In this document: positions 47,854 to 57,259 of the stretch, one piece after another
Position numbering within the stretch: the first letter of the stretch is position 1
How the letters are laid out: each line of letters starts with the position of its first letter
Origin: an uncultured Prevotellaceae bacterium
GTDB lineage: Bacteria; Bacteroidota; Bacteroidia; Bacteroidales; Bacteroidaceae
Direction of reading: 5' to 3'
Assembly: GCA_900320255.1 (NCBI GenBank)
Contig: ONRS01000143.1
Span: forward strand, 1-64,000
Length of the DNA: 64,000 nt
Position numbers and translations under genes: made by a program
The notes under the pieces: model-generated
The model's database searches: none
The model's input: the letters and a program-made list of their open reading frames with translations, nothing else
Told to the model about the DNA's origin: nothing

Positions 47854-49756
47854 TGGGCGTATTTGGCTTATAGGGCGTATAGGCCGTATGGGGCTTATAG
47901 GGCTCATTGGCCTTATTGGCCTTATAGGGCTTATAAGCCCCACACAACTCACTAATCAGGTCGGCACGGCCGATGCGGCGCAGGCTCTGCTCTATGCCGC
48001 GGCGCTCCTCGGGCTTGTACCAGAAGAAGAACTGGCGCTGGGCGAGCTTCTCCTTCTGACTCTTGGCCGAGAAGACGGGCTCCAGCGTGTAAGGGTCGTA
48101 GCCGGTGTACCACGTCTCGGTTGATACCGTCATGGGGGTGGGGGTGAAGTCCTGCACCTGCTCTAACTGAAAGTCCAACCGCTTGGTCTTGACGGCCAGC
48201 TCGGCCATGTCTTCTTCGCGACAGCCTGGGTGCGACGAGATGAAGTAGGGAATAATCTGCTGGTTGAGTCCTTCCTCGCGGTTGATGCGGTCGAAGATGC
48301 GCTTGAACTGTTCAAACTGCTGGAACGACGGCTTGCGCATCAGTCGCAACACGGCATCGCTGGTGTGCTCGGGTGCTACCTTCAGGCGGCCGCTGACGTG
48401 CCGGCAGATCAGTTCATGCGTGTATTCGTCGGCCGAACGGTTGGCAGCCTCGTCCTTCGAGCGATAGAGCAGCAGGTCGTAACGCACGCCACTGCCTATG
48501 AAGCTCTTCTTCACCTCAGGCAACGCATCGACGGCCCTATAGACTTCGAGCAGGGCCGCGTGGCTGGTGTTGAGGTTCGGGCATATCTGCGGGTGAATGC
48601 AGCTGGGACGCTTGCAGCGTTCGCAGATGCTCTTGTTGCGGCCGCTCATGCCGTACATGTTGGCAGACGGTCCGCCAAGGTCGCTCAGGTAACCCTTGAA
48701 GTCGGGCATCTTGACCACCTGCCTCACCTCCTTGAGAATGCTCTCCTTGGAGCGGCAGGTAATGAACTTTCCCTGATGGGCCGAAATGGTGCAGAAGGCA
48801 CAGCCGCCGAAACACCCGCGGTGAATGTTGACCGAGTTCTTGATCATCTCGTAGGCGGGAATGTGCTTACCCTTATATTTTAAATGAGGTACGCGCGTGT
48901 AAGGCAGGTCGAACGAGGCATCCAACTCTTCCGTCGTCATGGGCGGGTAGGGGGGATTCACCACTACGTAGCACCCGTTCACCTCTTGCAGCAGCCGCTG
49001 GGCGTGCATCTTGTTCGACTCTTCCTCGATGTGGCGGAAGTTCTCTGCCTGCGACCGCTTGTTGCGCAGACATTCCTCATGGCTGTGCAGCACGATGTCG
49101 TCCTGACGAATGCCGCCCGGAATGTCCTGCTGACGGGCCAGATAGACCGTCTGCGGAATATCGCGTATGGAGCTGACGGGCTCGCCGTCGGCTATCCGTC
49201 GGCTCAACTCCAGAATGGGTTTCTCACCCATGCCGTAGATAATGAGGTCAGCATGGCTGTCACAGAGTATGCAGGGGCGCAGCTCGTCCTTCCAATAGTC
49301 GTAGTGGGTGAGTCGGCGCAGCGATGCCTCAATGCCTCCCAGAATGATGGGCACGTCGGGGTACAGCTGGCGTAGTATCTGTGAATAGACAATGGTGGGA
49401 TATTCCGGTCTGAGGTCGTGACGGCCGTCAGGGCTGTAGGCATCCTCAGAGCGTAAGCGGCGGTTGGCTGTGTATTTGTTGACCATAGAGTCCATGCAGC
49501 CTGGTGCGATGCCGAAGAACAGACGGGGGCGTCCTAACTTCTTGAAGTCGCGGAAGTCACCATGCCAGTCGGGCTGAGGGACAATGGCCACCCGATAGCC
49601 GGCAGCCTCTAATGTGCGGCCGATGACGGCAGCACCGAACGACGGGTGGTCAACGTAAGCGTCGGCTGAAAAGAGAATGATATCAACCTCTTCCCAGCCT
49701 CGCAGTTCCATCTCCTTCTTGGTTGTCGGCAAGAAGTCCGTCAGCTTGTATTCCAT
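47777..49756 (-). CDS. YgiQ-family radical SAM protein with repeat-encoded C-terminal extension
   Basis: 659 residues from MEYKLTDFLPTTKKEM at 49756; the codons upstream (49780) come from a CTCCACT microsatellite. UPF0313/YgiQ features: N-terminal B12-binding-like region (EVDIILFSADAYVDHPSFGAA), radical SAM cluster GCFGGCAFC (C-x3-C-x2-C) near residue 309-317 and a second Cys-rich region CERCKRPSCIHPQICP. The core ends near SLRRIGRADLISELCGA. The last 50 or so residues (YKPYKANKANEP..., then a basic tail) are encoded by a 9-bp repeat and by DNA overlapping the next gene by 77 bp. Reaction unknown. Confidence 0.88.
   Translation of the reverse strand: MEYKLTDFLPTTKKEMELRGWEEVDIILFSADAYVDHPSFGAAVIGRTLEAAGYRVAIVPQPDWHGDFRDFKKLGRPRLFFGIAPGCMDSMVNKYTANRRLRSEDAYSPDGRHDLRPEYPTIVYSQILRQLYPDVPIILGGIEASLRRLTHYDYWKDELRPCILCDSHADLIIYGMGEKPILELSRRIADGEPVSSIRDIPQTVYLARQQDIPGGIRQDDIVLHSHEECLRNKRSQAENFRHIEEESNKMHAQRLLQEVNGCYVVVNPPYPPMTTEELDASFDLPYTRVPHLKYKGKHIPAYEMIKNSVNIHRGCFGGCAFCTISAHQGKFITCRSKESILKEVRQVVKMPDFKGYLSDLGGPSANMYGMSGRNKSICERCKRPSCIHPQICPNLNTSHAALLEVYRAVDALPEVKKSFIGSGVRYDLLLYRSKDEAANRSADEYTHELICRHVSGRLKVAPEHTSDAVLRLMRKPSFQQFEQFKRIFDRINREEGLNQQIIPYFISSHPGCREEDMAELAVKTKRLDFQLEQVQDFTPTPMTVSTETWYTGYDPYTLEPVFSAKSQKEKLAQRQFFFWYKPEERRGIEQSLRRIGRADLISELCGAYKPYKANKANEPYKPHTAYTPYKPNTPNDHHRTSPRGEKPQEKERGRNRRHR
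47854..47942. repeat. 9-bp microsatellite (GGGCnTATA type) between ygiQ-like and PP2C-like genes
   Basis: About nine imperfect units such as GGGCGTATA, GGCCTTATA, GGGCTTATA. Because the period is a multiple of three it stays open in several frames and is read by both the upstream and, potentially, downstream gene. Confidence 0.85.
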
Positions 49757-49763
49757 AGTTCTA

Positions 49764-49791
49764 AACTCTCCACTCTCCACTCTCCACTAAT
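49764..49791. repeat. CTCTCCA microsatellite
   Basis: ACTCTCC ACTCTCC ACTCTCC ACTAATT: three heptamers next to the ygiQ-like start codon. Confidence 0.75.
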
Positions 49792-50134
49792 TAAACGGTG
49801 TTCCCTGGAAAGCCCGCTTGGTCATGCCGAGGTTCTCGTTGGCGCGGTTCTTCCAGTTAATGAAGAGCAGCACTAACTGCTGTAGGCCGAACGCCTTCAT
49901 GTTAGGATGATAGATGACGTCGAGGCAGAGGTCGATGAGCTCCTTGTCGCGGCCGTTCTCTGACTCCAGCAGTGAGCGGATGTTCAGCTTCAACTTGTCT
50001 AACACTTGCTCATCAACGTAGCCGTTGCTGTCGATGAGGTCACGGAACAACTGATACTTTTCAATAGTATTCAGGTGATTCTCTGTGATTTCAATGCTCC
50101 TCGTACCTGAGGAGTTGGTTTGGATTTTAGCCAT
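49787..50134 (-). CDS. Conserved-looking cytoplasmic protein, unknown function
   Basis: 115 residues, mostly helical (ITENHLNTIEKYQLFRDLI... and LKLNIRSLLESENGRDKELIDLCLDVI). No signal peptide, membrane segment or known motif. It follows the large exported protein gene with a 22-bp gap on the same strand and precedes the ygiQ-like gene, so the three may be co-transcribed. I do not recognise the family. Confidence 0.65.
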   Translation of the reverse strand: MAKIQTNSSGTRSIEITENHLNTIEKYQLFRDLIDSNGYVDEQVLDKLKLNIRSLLESENGRDKELIDLCLDVIYHPNMKAFGLQQLVLLFINWKNRANENLGMTKRAFQGTPFN

Positions 50135-50156
50135 AGTTTAAATAAGGTGTTTTTAG

Positions 50157-52748
50157 TTATTGTAATAGAAATTTCAGTAGTCCTTGCATAATGGACGAGC
50201 GCTTCTGCTCAGTGACGATGCACTCGAAGGGGAACCCCATAGTGATACAGCGGTAGTCAGTGCCCTGGTAGGCCACGCATGCCTCGCGACCGTCAGCATA
50301 GAGCATGGCGGCAAAGGCAGGACTGAGCGGACTCAGCACGTCGGACGACGTGGAAGCATAGTGATCCTCGTTGAGCCGGTTGAAGAACAGGAAGTTAGTT
50401 CCCATGCCGCTGATGGAGTCGTTGATGGCCCGGTAGGTCTCTGCAGAGTAGCACTTCAGTACGTCGGCCACCCACTGCTGCTCGTGCGGCTGGCGCATGT
50501 CGGTGGCCACGTAGGAACCGCTGACAAGTAGGTTGCCGCCATTACGCGTGTAGGAGCGCAACACGTTCTGCATCTGTGGGCTGAAGGCCTTATAGGGCAC
50601 GAGGCTATGGCCGTCGTTACGTTCCAGTCCTAACACCATGTCGATGAGGGCATAGTGGCCCGTCCTGACGCGGCCGCTCTCCATGGCCTGGCTGGAGCAG
50701 CTGGCAATGTTGTAGAGGCCTGCCGACTCGATGGCCGATGCGTGGGTGCGAACGTAGTTGAAGTCGTTGCCGGCAATGAAGCTGCCGAAGAACTGGTCGT
50801 CGCTGTAGCCTAATCCGCTGGAGCTCTCGTTACCCATGCGGGCACGGTTGAAGACAGTCTGCTTGCCTATCCAGCCGGCCGTACGTCCCAGGGTGACGCC
50901 CGGGTCCTGGTCGAAGTCGAATCCCTGCTCGGCCGAGTTGTTGCGAATGGCAGGCGAGGAGAGGCGGTGGAAACCGTTGACAATCATAATGTCGCCTACG
51001 GCATTGGGGTTATAGAGCACGGAGAGCACCTCAGTGGTAAAGCTGCGGCCGCCCTTGTTGACGGCTGCTACCTTGAAACTGTAAAGTAGGTTGGGCTCCA
51101 GGTCCATGGTGAACGAGGGAGACTTGACGTAGGTGCCGTTGTCGAAGTCTGCATCACCGATGGCCGTATAGACTATGTAACCGGTAGGCTTGGCTGTGGG
51201 TTCCAGCGGGTCTTCCACAGACTGCCAGCTCAGTCGGGCTTCGTCTTTCTTCAGCTCCGCACAGAAGTGGTCGGGAGCCAACGGCGTGATGACTGACGAC
51301 TCGCCGTGCTGGCTGTTGATATAGCGCAGCAGGGTTTTGTAAATGCTTCGGGCCAGGGTGAAGCGGAAGTTCGGATCCTGGCCGAGCACCATGTCAGGGA
51401 AGTTCTGGTGCGACATGGTCTCAAAGATGGCGCTGGGCACTTCGGGCAGGCGCGTCTCAGCATAGTTACGGTCCCAGAGGTAGCGGCGGTTCCATTGGCC
51501 GTAGGTGGCCTCAATGTCGTTCTTGGCATTGTCGAGCAACGACTCTGCCAGGCCTTTCGACATCATGCGGGAGAGACCGCAGTTCAGCCGCCCGTCGTTG
51601 AAATTGGTGGTGTAGATAGCCAGTGAACCGACGAGGTCAGTACCGTTCTTGGCGTAACCGGCATCACTGTGTACGGCAAGCGAAAGTTCCAGGGGCACTC
51701 CGACACCCTCAATGGAGGGCACGAAGCAGGAACCGCCAGCCATATAGTTGGTCATAAGCGGACGTACGTTGATGTCGTCAGAATAGTCGTCGTTGCCACC
51801 TTTCAGACCGTAAATGTCGTAAGGCATGCCGGCCCACTGGGCATAGTAGCGCGCACACTCCAGTGCACGTGGCAGTCCACTGGTGCGTCCGCCGCGCGCA
51901 ATGTTGCCCATGCCGCCGCCGAAGCGAACGGCATCGCTTGTTACTATACCTTTCTTGTTATGGCTCTGGTTGGTAATGACCACGCGGTTAAACTCGCTGC
52001 TGCCTTCGTCAAAGTCGAACGTACCCAGATAGACCCAGGTGCCGCCGCCCATCTGCTGGTTGACGCGGAACTCCGTGGGTTCGCCTTTGTGCCAGACAAT
52101 GTAATGGGCATCGTCAACACTTTGCGGCAACGTCTGATAGCTGACATACACGGCATAGCGCCCGGCTGCCGGCAGGGTGGGCTGGTAGGAGATGAGACTG
52201 TACTTTTTCTTCTTCTTGGTGGCCTTCACCTGTCGGGCACTTCCTGCTGTAAAGGGATTCTCGCCGTCATGGTAATTGCCGCCGTGCTGTGCAAAACCGT
52301 TCTTGCCCGTGCTATGCCACCTGCCGTTATCGTTCACCTCAATATAGGAAACGCCCGGGTTATACATGTCGTTATCGACAATCACCTCATTGCGCTGCCA
52401 GTCGCGTTCGCGTGGTGAGAACACGATGGCACCTGCATTTTCGAGCATGGGCATCAGGTAGGGAATGACGATGGTCTGAGTGTATAGGTCTTCCGTCGTG
52501 CAGAACAGTTTCGGACGTTGCCATTTCCATCCGCCTTTGGCTTTGTCATAGTAACGGCCGTGACTTGCCCAAACGGCAATATGTCTGTCTTTCAGACCAT
52601 GCGTTATCTTGTTGGGCAGGGAAACGTTCTCCACCCATGGTCTTCCATCGTAGTCAATATCGCCCCATAGCTTGGTCTGGGCCACTGCCCGGTATGTGGG
52701 GAATGCAAGAGCCAGTGAGAGGCATCCTGCAACGAATAAGTTCTTCAT
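50157..52748 (-). CDS. Large exported protein with amidase-like and golvesin-like domains ('xanthan lyase' type)
   Basis: 863 residues. Signal peptide to about VAQ (residue 24). The N-terminal region has IAVWASHGRYYD and PYLMPMLENAGAIVFSPRERD, the pattern of N-acetylmuramoyl-L-alanine amidases (amidase_3), completed by AVHSDAGYAKN and PSAIFETMSHQNFPDM (about 365-460). Between them lies a golvesin C-terminal-like beta-sandwich (about 130-290). A fibronectin-type III-like domain spans about 515-605, followed by a C-terminal domain of unknown type. It probably acts on peptidoglycan. The order matches proteins often labelled xanthan lyase in Bacteroidota; that name is not supported by the motifs. 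Confidence 0.8.
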   Translation of the reverse strand: MKNLFVAGCLSLALAFPTYRAVAQTKLWGDIDYDGRPWVENVSLPNKITHGLKDRHIAVWASHGRYYDKAKGGWKWQRPKLFCTTEDLYTQTIVIPYLMPMLENAGAIVFSPRERDWQRNEVIVDNDMYNPGVSYIEVNDNGRWHSTGKNGFAQHGGNYHDGENPFTAGSARQVKATKKKKKYSLISYQPTLPAAGRYAVYVSYQTLPQSVDDAHYIVWHKGEPTEFRVNQQMGGGTWVYLGTFDFDEGSSEFNRVVITNQSHNKKGIVTSDAVRFGGGMGNIARGGRTSGLPRALECARYYAQWAGMPYDIYGLKGGNDDYSDDINVRPLMTNYMAGGSCFVPSIEGVGVPLELSLAVHSDAGYAKNGTDLVGSLAIYTTNFNDGRLNCGLSRMMSKGLAESLLDNAKNDIEATYGQWNRRYLWDRNYAETRLPEVPSAIFETMSHQNFPDMVLGQDPNFRFTLARSIYKTLLRYINSQHGESSVITPLAPDHFCAELKKDEARLSWQSVEDPLEPTAKPTGYIVYTAIGDADFDNGTYVKSPSFTMDLEPNLLYSFKVAAVNKGGRSFTTEVLSVLYNPNAVGDIMIVNGFHRLSSPAIRNNSAEQGFDFDQDPGVTLGRTAGWIGKQTVFNRARMGNESSSGLGYSDDQFFGSFIAGNDFNYVRTHASAIESAGLYNIASCSSQAMESGRVRTGHYALIDMVLGLERNDGHSLVPYKAFSPQMQNVLRSYTRNGGNLLVSGSYVATDMRQPHEQQWVADVLKCYSAETYRAINDSISGMGTNFLFFNRLNEDHYASTSSDVLSPLSPAFAAMLYADGREACVAYQGTDYRCITMGFPFECIVTEQKRSSIMQGLLKFLLQ

Positions 52749-53296
52749 ATTTCGCCTGTTGTAAAGTTTTGCGGCTTCTTGCCTTTAAAGTCTTTATAGT
52801 ATAGTTTTATTTCTCGCATCTGTCCTTCTATGTCACTATCGGGATAAAGGGTCTTGGTGCATGCTATGACCTTCTTCTCATAATCGACACCATAGAGCAG
52901 AATGGGTATTTCTGCTTTTTGGGCAATATAGTAGAAACCCTTCTTCCACTCTGCATTCTGCTTGCGGGTCCCTTCGGGGGTGATGCAGAGTATGAAGTGC
53001 TTCCTCTCACGGGCCGTCTGCGCCAGGTTGTCGGTCATGCTGGTATGCTTGGAACGCCATACGGGAATGCCGCCCATCTTTTTGAAGACAGGTCCCAAAG
53101 GCCAGAAGAACCACTCCTTTTTCATCAGGAAGTTGGTCTTCATGCCTTCAGCGCGGGCATAGAGCTGCCCGATGAGAAAGTCCCAATTGCTGGTGTGGGG
53201 TGCCAGACAAATAATGCATTTTTCCGGATATGGCTCAGTGACGTTGAGTTTCCATCCCATCAGCTGGTATAGCAGCCAGCGACATAGTCCTTTCAT
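52745..53296 (-). CDS. 1-acyl-glycerol-3-phosphate acyltransferase family protein
   Basis: 183 residues, PlsC-like but short. Catalytic HTSNWD (H-x4-D) near residue 34 and PEGTR near residue 107. It lacks a long N-terminal membrane helix, so it is likely peripheral on the inner membrane. It may acylate a lysophospholipid or other lipid. Overlaps neighbours on both sides by four bases (ATGA), so it is in an operon with the 89-aa protein and the amidase-like protein. Confidence 0.85.
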   Translation of the reverse strand: MKGLCRWLLYQLMGWKLNVTEPYPEKCIICLAPHTSNWDFLIGQLYARAEGMKTNFLMKKEWFFWPLGPVFKKMGGIPVWRSKHTSMTDNLAQTARERKHFILCITPEGTRKQNAEWKKGFYYIAQKAEIPILLYGVDYEKKVIACTKTLYPDSDIEGQMREIKLYYKDFKGKKPQNFTTGEI

Positions 53297-53562
53297 GCGT
53301 TGCTGTTGTTGATTTGGTCTGCTATCTCAATGACCTGCGCGTTGAATTTCTCGATGAGGTCGTTGAAGTAGAGCTTGGGTTTCATACCTTTCTCGGCATG
53401 CGATACGCGACAAATGTAATGCCGTTCCATCTTGAGGATGGAGGTCAGCAGTGCGTCAGCATTTTCGGGGTGCTCATTCTCTAAGGATGCTGCTACTCCT
53501 TCTGCGAAAAGTACTGTACAAATTTCAGTAATGCTACGCTTTAAAGTTCTTCTTTTTGCCAT
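53293..53562 (-). CDS. Conserved Bacteroidota protein, unknown function (89 aa)
   Basis: 89 residues from MAKRRTLKRSITEICTVL at 53562; the longer frame to 53646 crosses the promoter. A basic N-terminus is followed by helices (ALLTSILKMERHYICRVS and FNDLIEKFNAQVIEIADQI). No membrane segment. I recall similar small proteins in Bacteroides but no function. First gene of a four-gene minus-strand operon. Confidence 0.75.
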   Translation of the reverse strand: MAKRRTLKRSITEICTVLFAEGVAASLENEHPENADALLTSILKMERHYICRVSHAEKGMKPKLYFNDLIEKFNAQVIEIADQINNSNA

Positions 53563-53606
53563 GTTATATTCCTCCTGTATGTGATTATTATTTAAAAATA
53601 TTTGGT

Positions 53607-53636
53607 CAAAGATACGGAAAAAAGTTGAAATGACAA
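53607..53636 (-). promoter_or_regulatory. Promoter of the 89-aa/acyltransferase/amidase operon
   Basis: On the minus strand TTG at 53636-53634 and TATCTTTG at 53614-53607, spaced 19 bp; leader about 40 nt. Confidence 0.7.
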
Positions 53637-53709
53637 GGCTTTTCACTCTAAAAAAGTCTTAAAAAACCATTTTTACTCTTTTTTCTTCTTATTTCTCAAG
53701 GAAAAAGAT

Positions 53710-53717
53710 TATTTTTG
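53710..53717 (+). promoter_or_regulatory. Probable -7 box of pfp
   Basis: TATTTTTG, about 46 nt before the ATG at 53764. No TTG at the usual -33 distance. Confidence 0.5.
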
Positions 53718-53763
53718 CACTCCGAAAAATCAGTTATTCATCAAAAATAAAAAGATTAAAGAA

Positions 53764-55401
53764 ATGGAAAAAAGTGCATTGCAGATTGCAAGAGCTGCCT
53801 ATCAGCCAAAGTTGCCGAAGGCACTCCAAGGTGCAGTAAAGGTTAAGGAAGGTGCTCCCACACAGAGCGTCGATAACCAGGAAGAAATCAAGAAGTTGTT
53901 CCCCAACACTTACGGCATGCCGCTCGTAGAGTTCGTGCCGGGCGAGAGTGCTGTCAACGCGAAGATGAACGTGGGTGTCATTCTGTCGGGTGGCCAGGCT
54001 CCTGGCGGACACAATGTGATTACCGGCCTGTTCGACCAGCTGAAGCGCCTGAACCCCGAGAACCGTCTGTTCGGTTTTATCTTGGGTCCTGGTGGTTTCG
54101 TTGACCATAATTATATGGAGCTGACGGCAGACATCATTGACGAGTATCGCAACACTGGCGGTTTCGACATGATTGGCTCCGGACGTACTAAGCTGGAAAA
54201 GGAAGACCAGTTTGAGAAGGGTCTGCAGATTCTGCGTGAGCTCGACATTAAGGCACTTGTCATCATTGGTGGTGACGACTCAAATACCAACGCCTGTGTA
54301 CTGGCAGAGTACTATGCCGCCAAGAAGTATGGCGTGCAGGTCATCGGATGCCCGAAGACCATTGACGGTGACTTGAAGAACGACCAGATTGAGACCTCTT
54401 TTGGCTTCGATACTGCTTGTAAGACCTATTCAGAGCTGATTGGTAACATTGAGCGCGACTGTAACTCTGCCCGCAAGTACTGGCACTTCATCAAGGTGAT
54501 GGGTCGCTCGGCCTCTCACATCGCTCTGGAGTGTGCCCTGCAGACACAGCCCAACATCTGCCTCGTCAGCGAGGAGGTGGAAGCTAAGGCCATGAGCCTG
54601 GACGACGTGGTTGACTACATCGCCAATGCTGTTGTCGTACGTGCTGCCAATGGTAACAACTTCGGTACGGTTATCGTTCCTGAAGGACTCATTGAGTTCA
54701 TTCCCGCCATTAAGAAGCTTATTGCCCAGTTGAACGACGTGCTGGCTTTGCCTGAGGTGAAGGATATGGGCCGCTCTGAGCAGATTGACTTTGCCAAGAG
54801 TCACCTGACTGACGAGAACCTGGCAGTCTTCAACTCTCTGCCTACCAGCGTGGCCAAGCAGTTGGCACTCGACCGTGACCCCCACGGAAACGTACAGGTG
54901 TCACTTATTGAGACTGAGAAGCTGCTCTCAACGATGGTTGCCCAGAAGCTGGAGAAGATGAAGAAGGAAGGCAAGTATGTTGGTAAGTTCGCTGCCCAGC
55001 ACCACTTCTTCGGTTATGAAGGCCGTTGCGCTGCTCCCTCAAACTTCGACGCTGACTACTGCTATGCCCTTGGCACCAGTGCTGCTCAGCTCATCGCTAA
55101 CGGAAAGACCGGTTACATGGCCATCGTCAAGAACACCACTTCACCTGCTGAACAGTGGATTGCCGGTGGTGTGCCCATCACGATGATGATGAACATGGAA
55201 CGTCGTAACGGTGAGATGAAGCCTGTTATCCGCAAGGCTCTCGTAGAGCTCGACGGTGCTCCCTTCAAGGCATTTGCCGCTGAGCGTGAGCGTTGGGCAA
55301 AGGAAACGGCTTACGTATATCCTGGTCCAATACAGTATTGGGGTCCCACAGAGGTATGTGACCAGCCGACAAAGACCCTTGCTCTTGAGCAGGCTAAGTA
55401 A
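53764..55401 (+). CDS. pfp: Diphosphate-fructose-6-phosphate 1-phosphotransferase
   Basis: 545 residues, the long PPi-dependent phosphofructokinase. It phosphorylates fructose 6-phosphate with pyrophosphate, reversibly, and replaces ATP-PFK in glycolysis. [16 protein letters not shown] near the N-terminus binds PPi. The GGDDSNTNA motif has the second Asp that specifies PPi over ATP. The catalytic PKTIDGDLK and the substrate loop [13 protein letters not shown] follow. The length fits the Bacteroidota/plant beta-type. The gene ends 5 bp before the GH25 gene. Confidence 0.95.
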   Translation: MEKSALQIARAAYQPKLPKALQGAVKVKEGAPTQSVDNQEEIKKLFPNTYGMPLVEFVPGESAVNAKMNVGVILSGGQAPGGHNVITGLFDQLKRLNPENRLFGFILGPGGFVDHNYMELTADIIDEYRNTGGFDMIGSGRTKLEKEDQFEKGLQILRELDIKALVIIGGDDSNTNACVLAEYYAAKKYGVQVIGCPKTIDGDLKNDQIETSFGFDTACKTYSELIGNIERDCNSARKYWHFIKVMGRSASHIALECALQTQPNICLVSEEVEAKAMSLDDVVDYIANAVVVRAANGNNFGTVIVPEGLIEFIPAIKKLIAQLNDVLALPEVKDMGRSEQIDFAKSHLTDENLAVFNSLPTSVAKQLALDRDPHGNVQVSLIETEKLLSTMVAQKLEKMKKEGKYVGKFAAQHHFFGYEGRCAAPSNFDADYCYALGTSAAQLIANGKTGYMAIVKNTTSPAEQWIAGGVPITMMMNMERRNGEMKPVIRKALVELDGAPFKAFAAERERWAKETAYVYPGPIQYWGPTEVCDQPTKTLALEQAK

Positions 55402-55406
55402 TCGTC

Positions 55407-56258
55407 ATGCCTAATAACAACCGCCCATCTGCCAAGCGACGTCTTGCGTCACCCGTTAAGCGGAAGCGTCCAAACGTCTTTGTGCGCTTTCTGCAGCGAG
55501 TGCCAGGAAAGGCTTGGTGGGTGGGCGGTTTTCTTATTGCTGCTGCCTACGTCTGGTTCTTCTATTATTTCTTTGTCAGCCCGTACGGGTTCCGTTGGCG
55601 GGCGTTGTACGGAGACATCAGTTACCCTGAGGGCTACCAGATTCACGGCATAGACATTTCCCACCATCAAGGCACCATTCTCTGGGATTCGCTCGTCGAA
55701 GCACGCATCAAGGGAACGCCCGTCCGCTTCATTGTTATGAAGGCTACCGAGGGTTCAAGTCTTGTTGATGAAAACTACTATCAGAATTTCCGTAATGCCC
55801 GTGACAACGGTTTCATTTGTGGGGCCTACCACTTCTGGAGTGTCAAGAGCAATGCCACTTCGCAGGCACATTATTTTATCAGTAAGGTGAAGCTCGAGGA
55901 GGGGGACCTTCCGCCGGTGCTCGACGTTGAGCACAAAACGCCCGGGCTTTCCGACGAACAGTTCCGCGACAGCGTGTTGAAGTGGCTTGACATAGTTGAG
56001 CAGCACTACCAGGTGAAGCCCATCATCTATACCTATTATAAATTTAAGACGCAGTACTTGGGTGACAGCGTGTTTAACCAATATCCTTATTGGATAGCCC
56101 ACTACTATGTCGATGAAGTGGAGTATGACGGACCATGGATGTTCTGGCAGCATACCGATGCCGGCCGTTTGCCCGGCATCAGCGGTATGGTTGACCTCAA
56201 CATCTTTAAAGGTTCACTGAACGACTTGATGGATCTTTGCATCAAGCGTGAAGAATAA
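55407..56258 (+). CDS. GH25 muramidase (lysozyme-like), membrane-anchored
   Basis: 283 residues. A basic cytoplasmic N-terminus (about 1-35) precedes a signal-anchor helix (about 38-58, WWVGGFLIAAAYVWFFYYFF), so the catalytic domain should be periplasmic. GH25 landmarks: GIDISHHQGTI (first catalytic Asp), FIVMKATEG, GAYHFW and VLDVEH with Asp and Glu of the active site; the C-terminal WMFWQHTDAGRLPGI is also typical. It would cleave the glycan strand of peptidoglycan. It overlaps the prmA gene end (convergent) by 17 bp. Confidence 0.9.
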   Translation: MPNNNRPSAKRRLASPVKRKRPNVFVRFLQRVPGKAWWVGGFLIAAAYVWFFYYFFVSPYGFRWRALYGDISYPEGYQIHGIDISHHQGTILWDSLVEARIKGTPVRFIVMKATEGSSLVDENYYQNFRNARDNGFICGAYHFWSVKSNATSQAHYFISKVKLEEGDLPPVLDVEHKTPGLSDEQFRDSVLKWLDIVEQHYQVKPIIYTYYKFKTQYLGDSVFNQYPYWIAHYYVDEVEYDGPWMFWQHTDAGRLPGISGMVDLNIFKGSLNDLMDLCIKREE

Positions 56259-57117
56259 ACTGTAGGCAGGTCCACTCGTTGTCAGTACTCTTCTCTTCCA
56301 AAGTCAGTCCCAGTTCCTTTGCCTTGTTGATAAGCATCGGGGCGTCATCATCGTAGAAACCGCTCAGCAACAGGTGGCTGCCGCTGTGCATGCGGTTAAC
56401 AAACTGCTCCATGTCGCTGAGCAGAATGTTGCGGTTGATGTTGGCCACGACCACATCGAACGTCTCGTCCAGTCCGTTCAGCACCGAGGCATCGCCCAGC
56501 AATGCGGTGAAACGTTCTTCTACCTGGTTGATGATGGCATTATGACGGGCGTTGTCAACGCTCCACTCATCGATGTCGTAGCCCACAGCCTTGCTTACTC
56601 CCAGTCTAAGTGCGGCAATGGCCAGTATGCCTGTGCCCGTTCCGCAGTCGAGCAATGCTGACGGTTGCTCTCTTTCCGTCAGCGCTATCAGTGCCATCAG
56701 CATCAGGCGGGTGGTTTCGTGGGTGCCTGTGCCGAAGGCCATCTTGGCATCTATCTCAATGCTGACGTCGGCCGTCAGCTCCGGCAGGTGTCTGCCGTCA
56801 TGAACAACGATGCGGCCGTCGCCCACCACGATGGGCTCGAATCCCCCGGCCTCCCATTCGGCATTCCAGTCCTGGTACTCCGCCTCGCTCACGTCATACC
56901 TGATGCGAGTGCCCTCAATGGGGAAGTCGGCTATGGCGTCGTCAAGTGCCGTTTGCTCAAACAATGCCTGCTGCACGTAGCCGCGCAGTCCGTCGTCAGT
57001 CTCTTCGAAAGTCTCCAGTCCAGCCTCTCCCGACAGTGCCGCCAGCAGGTCGCGCGCATCCTGCATCATGCTTTCTTCAGGCACGGAAATATGGAAGTTC
57101 AGTTCAAAATATTTCAT
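56242..57117 (-). CDS. prmA: Ribosomal protein L11 methyltransferase
   Basis: 291 residues from MKYFELNFHISVPEE at 57117; the longer frame to 57147 overlaps the AT-rich promoter. SAM-binding motif LLDCGTGTGILAIAA near residue 160, followed by VGYDIDEWSVDNARHNA, and the post-I VVANINRNILLSD motif. The N-terminal 95 residues form the L11-binding domain. MAFGTGTHETTRLML precedes the SAM site as in PrmA. Confidence 0.93.
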   Translation of the reverse strand: MKYFELNFHISVPEESMMQDARDLLAALSGEAGLETFEETDDGLRGYVQQALFEQTALDDAIADFPIEGTRIRYDVSEAEYQDWNAEWEAGGFEPIVVGDGRIVVHDGRHLPELTADVSIEIDAKMAFGTGTHETTRLMLMALIALTEREQPSALLDCGTGTGILAIAALRLGVSKAVGYDIDEWSVDNARHNAIINQVEERFTALLGDASVLNGLDETFDVVVANINRNILLSDMEQFVNRMHSGSHLLLSGFYDDDAPMLINKAKELGLTLEEKSTDNEWTCLQFILHA

Positions 57118-57148
57118 ATTTAGATGATGAAAAACGTTAATTAGCATA

Positions 57149-57156
57149 CAAAAGTA
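57149..57156 (-). promoter_or_regulatory. Probable -7 box of prmA
   Basis: TACTTTTG on the minus strand, 31 nt before the ATG. No clear -33. Confidence 0.45.
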
Positions 57157-57222
57157 TAAAAAAATAGGGAAAAACCTACCGTCTTTTAGGGTTTTTCCTT
57201 AAATTTGCATGAAAATTATAAA

Positions 57223-57230
57223 TAATTTTG
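57223..57230 (+). promoter_or_regulatory. Possible -7 box upstream of the Trp/Tyr/Gly-rich gene
   Basis: TAATTTTG, 29 nt before the ATG; a second match (TAAATTTG at 57200-57207) lies just upstream. Neither has a well-placed -33. Confidence 0.4.
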
Positions 57231-57259
57231 CAGCGTAAAACTATAGAAAGGAATTAAAT

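Noticed and set aside
47854..47952. 33-residue LISPIRPIRP leader of the PP2C-like protein
   Set aside because: It is encoded by a 9-bp microsatellite; MTIIEQ at 47853 is a normal start.
50157..52748. Naming the product xanthan lyase
   Set aside because: The visible motifs are amidase-like (SHGRYYD, SDAGYAKN, ETMSHQN) plus a golvesin-like domain; nothing supports a lyase.
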